Shown here: one piece after another, positions 27,093 to 30,771 of the stretch
How the letters are laid out: each line of letters opens with the position of its first letter
Position numbering within the stretch: the stretch's first letter is position 1
Assembly (NCBI GenBank): GCA_963575745.1
Contig: CAUYUJ010020757.1
Coordinates: 54,017-84,787, forward strand
Direction: 5' to 3'
DNA length: 30,771 nucleotides
From: Prorocentrum cordatum
Taxonomy: Eukaryota; Sar; Dinophyceae; Prorocentrales; Prorocentraceae
Made by a program: the position numbers and the translations under genes
Notes under the pieces: model-generated
Database searches by the model: none
Seen by the model: the letters and a program-made list of their open reading frames with translations, nothing else
What the model was told of the DNA's origin: nothing

Positions 27093-27238
27093 GGAAGAGG
27101 AGGAGGAGGAGGAGGAGGAGGAGGAGGAGGAGGAGGAGGAGGAGGCGGAGGAGGAGGAGGAGGAGGAGGACCAGGAGCAGGAGGACCAGGAGCAGGAGGA
27201 GGAGGAGGAGGAGGAGGAGGAGGAGGAGGAGGAGGAGA
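27093..27238 (+). repeat. (GAG)n microsatellite with (CAG/GAC) breaks
   Basis: GGA triplets over about 145 bp with a few gcg, cca and gca interruptions. Frames read poly-Glu, poly-Arg or poly-Gly. Confidence 0.96.
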
Positions 27239-27395
27239 ATGTCCTATCGGGGGCCCTCCCAGAAGGCGGCGGGGCTTCTCAGAAGCCCTGGCGCCTGCTG
27301 AGAAGCTCTCTGCGCTTTCGGGGAAGATTTACACTCAGGTCACTTCTCAGACGGCCAGGGAACTTTCGAACCTTCTGAGAAGGCCAGCCCCTTCT
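27239..27395. repeat. Cluster of CTTCTCAGAAG-type palindromes
   Basis: cttctcagaag, gctgagaagc, cttctcagacgg and ccttctgagaagg recur within 150 bp after the GAG tract. Related words (cttttcagaaggcc, cttctgagaggcc) stand next to the TCC tract at 24,615-24,655. The role is unknown; possibly a small repeat linked to these microsatellites. Confidence 0.5.
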
Positions 27396-27529
27396 CACTC
27401 CCCCCCCCCCGGCTGGCCGACGAACGATGGCTGTACCGCACCAGATGCCCAATCCCTCCTCGAGCCCTCCAAGCTTCTCCAGAGCCTCCTCCAGGCCCCC
27501 CCCAAAAAGGCTCCATGGGCTCTGGATCG

Positions 27530-27720
27530 AGGAACGGAGTGCGACACGAACATCAACTTCGGGAGGCCCGCACGGGTCTCTCGGATTGGCGCTGGAGCCC
27601 CCTCCCTGGCGCGTGGGGCGCGCCAGGGGCGCCGGAGGCGCCGCACGGGGCTCCCGGCACCGATCTGGGAAATCCGCCCTGACCGCCGAAAGGTCATGTT
27701 TGTGCCGCTGTTTTGCTTGA
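27530..27720. mobile_element. Fold-back element H, copy 2
   Basis: Left arm about 27,541-27,598 (cacgaacat, ttcggg, cggattgg) pairs with right arm about 27,648-27,710 (the same words on the other strand: cacaaacat, ttcgg, cagatcgg). The centre holds the hairpin ccctggcgcg / cgcgccaggg at 27,603-27,627, the same centre as copy 1 at 11,420-11,445. The shared plan and the shared aaatccgc and gtttgtg/gttatg words in the right arm support one family. Confidence 0.5.
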
Positions 27721-28045
27721 CTGCTCGACTGGAGACGAGCCCGAGTGCACGTCTACACTCCCCGAGGAAGGTCCCCCTCTCGACACACAGGAGAGCCCCG
27801 GAGGCTCCAGGACGTCTCCACGACGACCCCAGAATGGCCATTAGTCCCCAAGACGGACCCTGGTGGACATGTGGCTCTCAGAGAACCTCGACGGAGCCAA
27901 GCAGTGCCCACATGGGCCGAAAGAGAGCCTCAAACAAATCCTGATACGGCCCAGGACTGGCGGGGGGTACCCAGCCCGACACGGCTCAATAGGCCCCTAG
28001 ACAGCGCAAGACAGCGCTAAGATTGGCCACACGCGCCGCGAGGTG

Positions 28046-28111
28046 TAATGATGATGGTGATGCTGATGCTGATACTGATGCCGATGATGATGATGATGAT
28101 GATGATGATGC

Positions 28112-28143
<32 letters not shown>

Positions 28144-28171
28144 CTGATGATGATGATGATGATGATGATGA
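28046..28171 (+). repeat. (GAT)n microsatellite entering the gap
   Basis: GAT/TGA triplets with a few gct and gcc units run directly into the run of N. The true length is unknown because the assembly breaks inside it. Confidence 0.97.
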
Positions 28172-28271
28172 NNNNNNNNNNNNNNNNNNNNNNNNNNNNN
28201 NNNNNNNNNNNNNNNNNNNNNNNNNNNNNNNNNNNNNNNNNNNNNNNNNNNNNNNNNNNNNNNNNNNNNNN
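28172..28271. other. Assembly gap of 100 N
   Basis: Exactly one hundred N. This is a usual placeholder for a gap of unknown size, and here it starts inside a triplet microsatellite, which probably caused the break. The two sides may not be truly adjacent. Confidence 0.98.
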
Positions 28272-28378
28272 ACACTCGTCTAACTCATAAGTAGAGTAGG
28301 GTAGCGCCGTCTTGCATACGCCGACGGGGTCGGCGGATTTGGGTCACCCTCAGGGGCCCGAGGATGAGGATGACGATG

Positions 28379-28547
28379 AGCAGGAGGAGGAGGAGGAGGA
28401 TGAGGAGGAGGGAGGAGGAGGAGGTGGGAGGAAGAGGGAGGAGGAGGAGGAGGGGCAGGAGGAGAGGGGAGGATGGAGTAGGAGGAGGAGGAGGAGGAGG
28501 AGGAGGGGGCAGATGGAGGAGGAGGAGGAGGAGGAGGAGGAGGGAGG
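28379..28547 (+). repeat. (GAG)n microsatellite, interrupted
   Basis: GGA triplets with gat, ggt and cag breaks. 28,548-28,730 next to it is GC-rich without a recognisable gene. Confidence 0.95.
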
Positions 28548-28764
28548 ATCAGGATCGAGGTCGCCCCCAGGGGCGCGGGGAGAAGCGCGCTTCGCACGCC
28601 GCGGCCCGGGCCGAAGGGCTGCCCCTCTCCGAGGCGGCGCCCGCGCGGGCGCGGAGGTTCGCCGCCAGGCTCGCGGCCTGCTTGGCGCGAGCCGCGAAGC
28701 TGGGTGGCACCGACAGTGCAGATGTTTTTCTTGCTTTTATTTTTAGAAATAACAGCAAGAACAA

Positions 28765-28804
28765 CTTCGCCACTGCTTGAACATTTTTTCAAGCAGTGGC
28801 GAAG
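28765..28804. repeat. Perfect hairpin, 17-bp stem, 6-base loop
   Basis: cttcgccactgcttgaa (28,765-28,781) and its exact complement ttcaagcagtggcgaag (28,788-28,804) are separated by catttt. In bacteria such a shape would suggest a terminator, but the setting is eukaryotic. It may be a tiny fold-back element or a structured RNA. Nothing else in the window resembles it. Confidence 0.9.
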
Positions 28805-28837
28805 CGTCCCGGCTCGCCTATAGCCCCGCCAAGCAAT

Positions 28838-28960
28838 GTTCTGAGAACTTCTTGTGGTTCCCACGCAATGTTCTTGGAACATCTCTGGCTGGGACTTCGT
28901 GTTTATGTTCTAAGAACATTGTTTGTTCTTAGAAGATTTCTGGGCTCTAAGAACATGACG
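28838..28960. repeat. Cluster of ATGTTCTnAGAACAT palindromes
   Basis: gttctgagaac, atgttcttggaacat, atgttctaagaacat, tgttcttagaa and ctaagaacatg follow each other within about 120 bp. ttctaagaaca and tgttcttagaa (about 28,907-28,932) are perfect 11-bp inverted partners. The spacing does not fit the heat-shock element (three rather than two bases between TTC and GAA). It may be a tandem palindromic repeat or a set of protein-binding sites; undecided. Confidence 0.7.
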
Positions 28961-29039
28961 TGGTATGACTATAGGAATGCCGGGACGGTCGGTCCCTGCT
29001 CAAATGTTTGTATTTTAATTATTTTCGTGCTTTTGAGTT

Positions 29040-29800
29040 AAGCTGCGCTGTCGCACACGTCTCCCGCCGCGCTCGTTGGGGCGCATCGGGAAGGTTGATC
29101 CGTCCAGCACCCACGAGTGTCTGAGCTTTGCCGCACTCCACTGCGTGTTCAAGGCACGGTGGTGGAGTATTTTTTCTTCTGCAGTCAGAAGTAACATGCG
29201 TGAGCTCTCGATATTGGGGGTCACGCGACATGTGGCTGACATGTCAAGCGCTCTTTTCACTAAGACGTAGTACCTGATGTGAGGGGGTCCAAAAGAGGAG
29301 GACGGATCATGTGATGCGGTTGCTCGCTTGCAGGCGCTTTAGTTGGTCGTGGCAACCGACGGAGACGCCTCACACAACGAGAGTGGCGTAGGGAGAGGCT
29401 CCTGTCGCATGCCACTCTCTTTGCATGCCACCAGTCTCCCTTCTGACATAGATGCCTGCGACGGTGGCAGTAACGACGTGATCAGTTGGTCGCCACTTCG
29501 AAGCAGATCATGTGTTGCTGTAGCCATGAAGCGTCGAGCAGTCTCATGATATTCGCCGTAGTCGAATGTCGATGGAGGTCACGCTGTCACGCATTAATTG
29601 TGCACACTGCCATGTATTATCGCAGTCGAGCGACGTCGTCTTTGGTGTTGGTTTTGGCTGGTGCTGTGTGATAGCAGCAGGTGTTGACATTCGGCCCTGA
29701 CATTGTGCCACCGTGAGCATGCGGCCGAAGTCGGCATCATTTATCTTGCCCATTTCAAGCGGGCGCGCTCTTGCCATCAAGCTTTCCTTCCCCTCTTTTT
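29040..29800. other. Unassigned low-repeat stretch, possible gene fragment
   Basis: About 760 bp of moderate GC without microsatellites, unlike its surroundings. Minus-strand frames at 29,780-29,544 (starting MMARARPLEMGKINDADFGR) and 29,260-29,015 have balanced amino-acid composition but show no domain I know and are separated by stops. A plus-strand frame at 29,076-29,270 overlaps the latter. It could be exons and introns of a gene or an old mobile element; I cannot decide. Confidence 0.25.
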
Positions 29801-29802
29801 TT

Positions 29803-29843
29803 TCTTTTTTTTTTTATCTCTCTCTCTCTCTCTCTCTCTCTCC
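29803..29843 (+). repeat. Poly-T and (TC)n tract
   Basis: A tttttttttt run followed by about fourteen TC units. A microsatellite only. Confidence 0.95.
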
Positions 29844-30034
29844 CTTCCTTACGTTGCACATACGGTGGACCTGATCTTTCCCGTAAGCCTCGGTCTTGTT
29901 CCCAACCCTCCTGTGTGTTGGGTCATCGCTTTGAATCCACAGCGCCATGCGTTTCCTCCTTGTCCTTCTCCCTCCCTCCTCCCTCCACTTCCTCATCATC
30001 ATCGCCTTCCCTCTTCGCATTTCGGCACACTGCG

Positions 30035-30295
30035 ACGTGGCACCACAGGGGGAGCTCCAGCGAAGGCCACCGTGGCAGCGTCCGCATGATCACCCGCCCA
30101 ATGCCGGCGTGCACCTCACGCGCTTCGCGGCCCCACCGTGGCACGGGTAGCTTCGCCGACGGGCCCGGTGGCTGCGTTTGCATGCGGCCCCGCACGCCGC
30201 TCACGCGTTTCGCCGTCCCATAGGGGGGGTCGGGGGGTCCGCCAGTAGCCCGAGTGGCGGCGTCCGCCCACGTTCGGCGCACCCCTAGCATCAAG
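30035..30295 (+). repeat. ~90-bp degenerate unit E, second array, part 1
   Basis: About three units: gagctccagcgaaggccacc, gtggcagcgtccgcatgatc, cgcttcgcggccccaccgtg, gcgtttgcatgcggccccgc, ctcacgcgtttcgccg, ccatagg. The order of words is the one in the 10,426-10,625 array. The array is interrupted by element I copy 2 and resumes at about 30,450. Confidence 0.7.
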
Positions 30296-30440
30296 TGGGG
30301 CTTGTCCCTCTACAGGAGGGATGTTCAAAGATAGTCAAGCAACGATATGGGGACGATTTTTTTTTTTTTTTGTTTGATATTTTGGAGTATTGTTTGAGCA
30401 TTTCGCCCAACATCCGCCTGTAGGGGGACGCGCCCGACCT
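30296..30440. mobile_element. Small TIR element I, copy 2
   Basis: The left end (gtggggcttgtccctctaca, then ggagg) pairs with the right end (ccgcctgtagggggacgcgc, then ccgacc). ccaacatccgcctgtagggg is identical to 11,623-11,642 in copy 1, and the spacing of caggagg and agtcaa is the same. A run of about 16 T lies in the left half. The element splits the ~90-bp array E. Flanks ccctagcat and ccctggcac are only a weak candidate duplication. Confidence 0.7.
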
Positions 30441-30449
30441 AACCCTGGC

Positions 30450-30771
30450 ACATCTTGTGGCCCTCATCGGGAGCTCCGCCGAGTGACCCAGTGGCAGAGT
30501 CCGCGTGGCTCCCCGCTCCTCTTTTGGCACCCCCTCGATACGCTTTGTGCTCTCGAGGGGCGCTTCAGCGGCAGCGTCCGCACGGCCGCGCACCACTTCG
30601 GCAGACCGCTCACGCGTCTCATGGTGTCATCAGAGGCTCCACCGAGCGCCAACGTGGCTGCGTCCGCATGCGGGCCCGCCGCATTTCGGCAGACCCCCCG
30701 TTCGTTCCCTGGCCCCAGACGGGGGGCTCCACCGACGGCCCCAGCAGCAGCGCCTGCACGCGGCCCCGCTC
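30450..30771 (+). repeat. ~90-bp degenerate unit E, second array, part 2
   Basis: Units continue to the end of the window: gggagctccgccgagtgacc, cagtggcagagtccgcgtgg, cagcggcagcgtccgcacgg, acttcggcagaccgctcacg, gaggctccaccgagcgccaa, ggctgcgtccgcatgcgggc. The array is cut by the window end, so its full size is unknown. Confidence 0.75.

Noticed and set aside
25922-27301. 459-codon plus-strand frame
   Set aside because: It covers a poly-C run, element G copy 2 and a GAG tract, and is Pro/Arg/Ala-rich throughout. Open by composition.
26490-27944. 484-codon plus-strand frame
   Set aside because: It passes through element G, a GAG tract read as poly-Gly, and element H. No conserved motif.
28765-28804. 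Rho-independent terminator
   Set aside because: The hairpin shape fits, but the window is eukaryotic and there is no upstream gene or operon and no T run after the stem.
28838-28960. Heat-shock element cluster
   Set aside because: TTC and GAA are three bases apart in these palindromes, while the heat-shock element needs two.
29076-29270. RNase H end of a copia element
   Set aside because: A HVADMSSALFTKT reading recalls the NVADLLTKAL motif, but there is no supporting RNase H sequence upstream and the overlapping minus-strand frame is equally open.

Overview
The window looks like a GC-rich nuclear segment of a eukaryotic alga, most plausibly a dinoflagellate. The reasons are: (i) fragments of a copia-type LTR retrotransposon whose gag, protease, pre-integrase and integrase segments resemble the elements common in dinoflagellate genomes; (ii) a decayed non-LTR reverse transcriptase; (iii) an interstitial block of the 7-bp telomere repeat CCCTAAA, used by plants, many algae and dinoflagellates; (iv) two small terminal-inverted-repeat insertions that behave like introners, which are known from dinoflagellates; and (v) a very high load of microsatellites and minisatellites. 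The genus cannot be settled from the sequence. No intact host gene, rRNA, tRNA, CRISPR array or bacterial operon was found. Most long open frames are by-products of repeats or GC-rich sequence.

Layout. 1-640: a short exon-like frame split by a 190-bp fold-back insertion. About 650-5380: the 5' half of a copia-like element on the + strand (gag, zinc knuckle, protease, a pre-integrase domain, integrase), broken by stops and frameshifts and ending in a GAG microsatellite; no LTR, reverse transcriptase or RNase H was found. 5515-6026: a second exon-like frame split by a 150-bp insertion whose exact removal restores the reading frame. 6.08-8.9 kb: GTT/AAC arms, a polypurine block, TA and GTAT microsatellites and a composite minisatellite. 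8.91-10.43 kb: a 10-bp-period array. 10.4-12.4 kb: dispersed repeats and three small inverted-repeat elements side by side (11.1-11.7 kb). 12.73-14.39 kb, minus strand: LINE-type reverse transcriptase pseudogene. 15.9-18.2 kb: a fold-back element and minisatellites of 42 bp, 12 bp and a G-rich type. 18.2-21.8 kb: composite repeats in the opposite orientation and the telomere-repeat insertion. 22.1-28.6 kb: triplet microsatellites, an 83-bp tandem repeat, a near-perfect 131-bp fold-back element, an alternating purine-pyrimidine tract and a 100-N assembly gap. 28.7-30.77 kb: hairpins, an unassigned less repetitive stretch, and a second array of the ~90-bp unit also seen at 10.4 kb.

The main pattern is the number of different small non-autonomous inverted-repeat elements. 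At least five families occur, four of them in two or more copies here. Two of the insertions sit at AG|G sites inside exon-like frames, as expected for introns born from transposons. Nothing here was searched against a database; family names rest on motifs read by eye.
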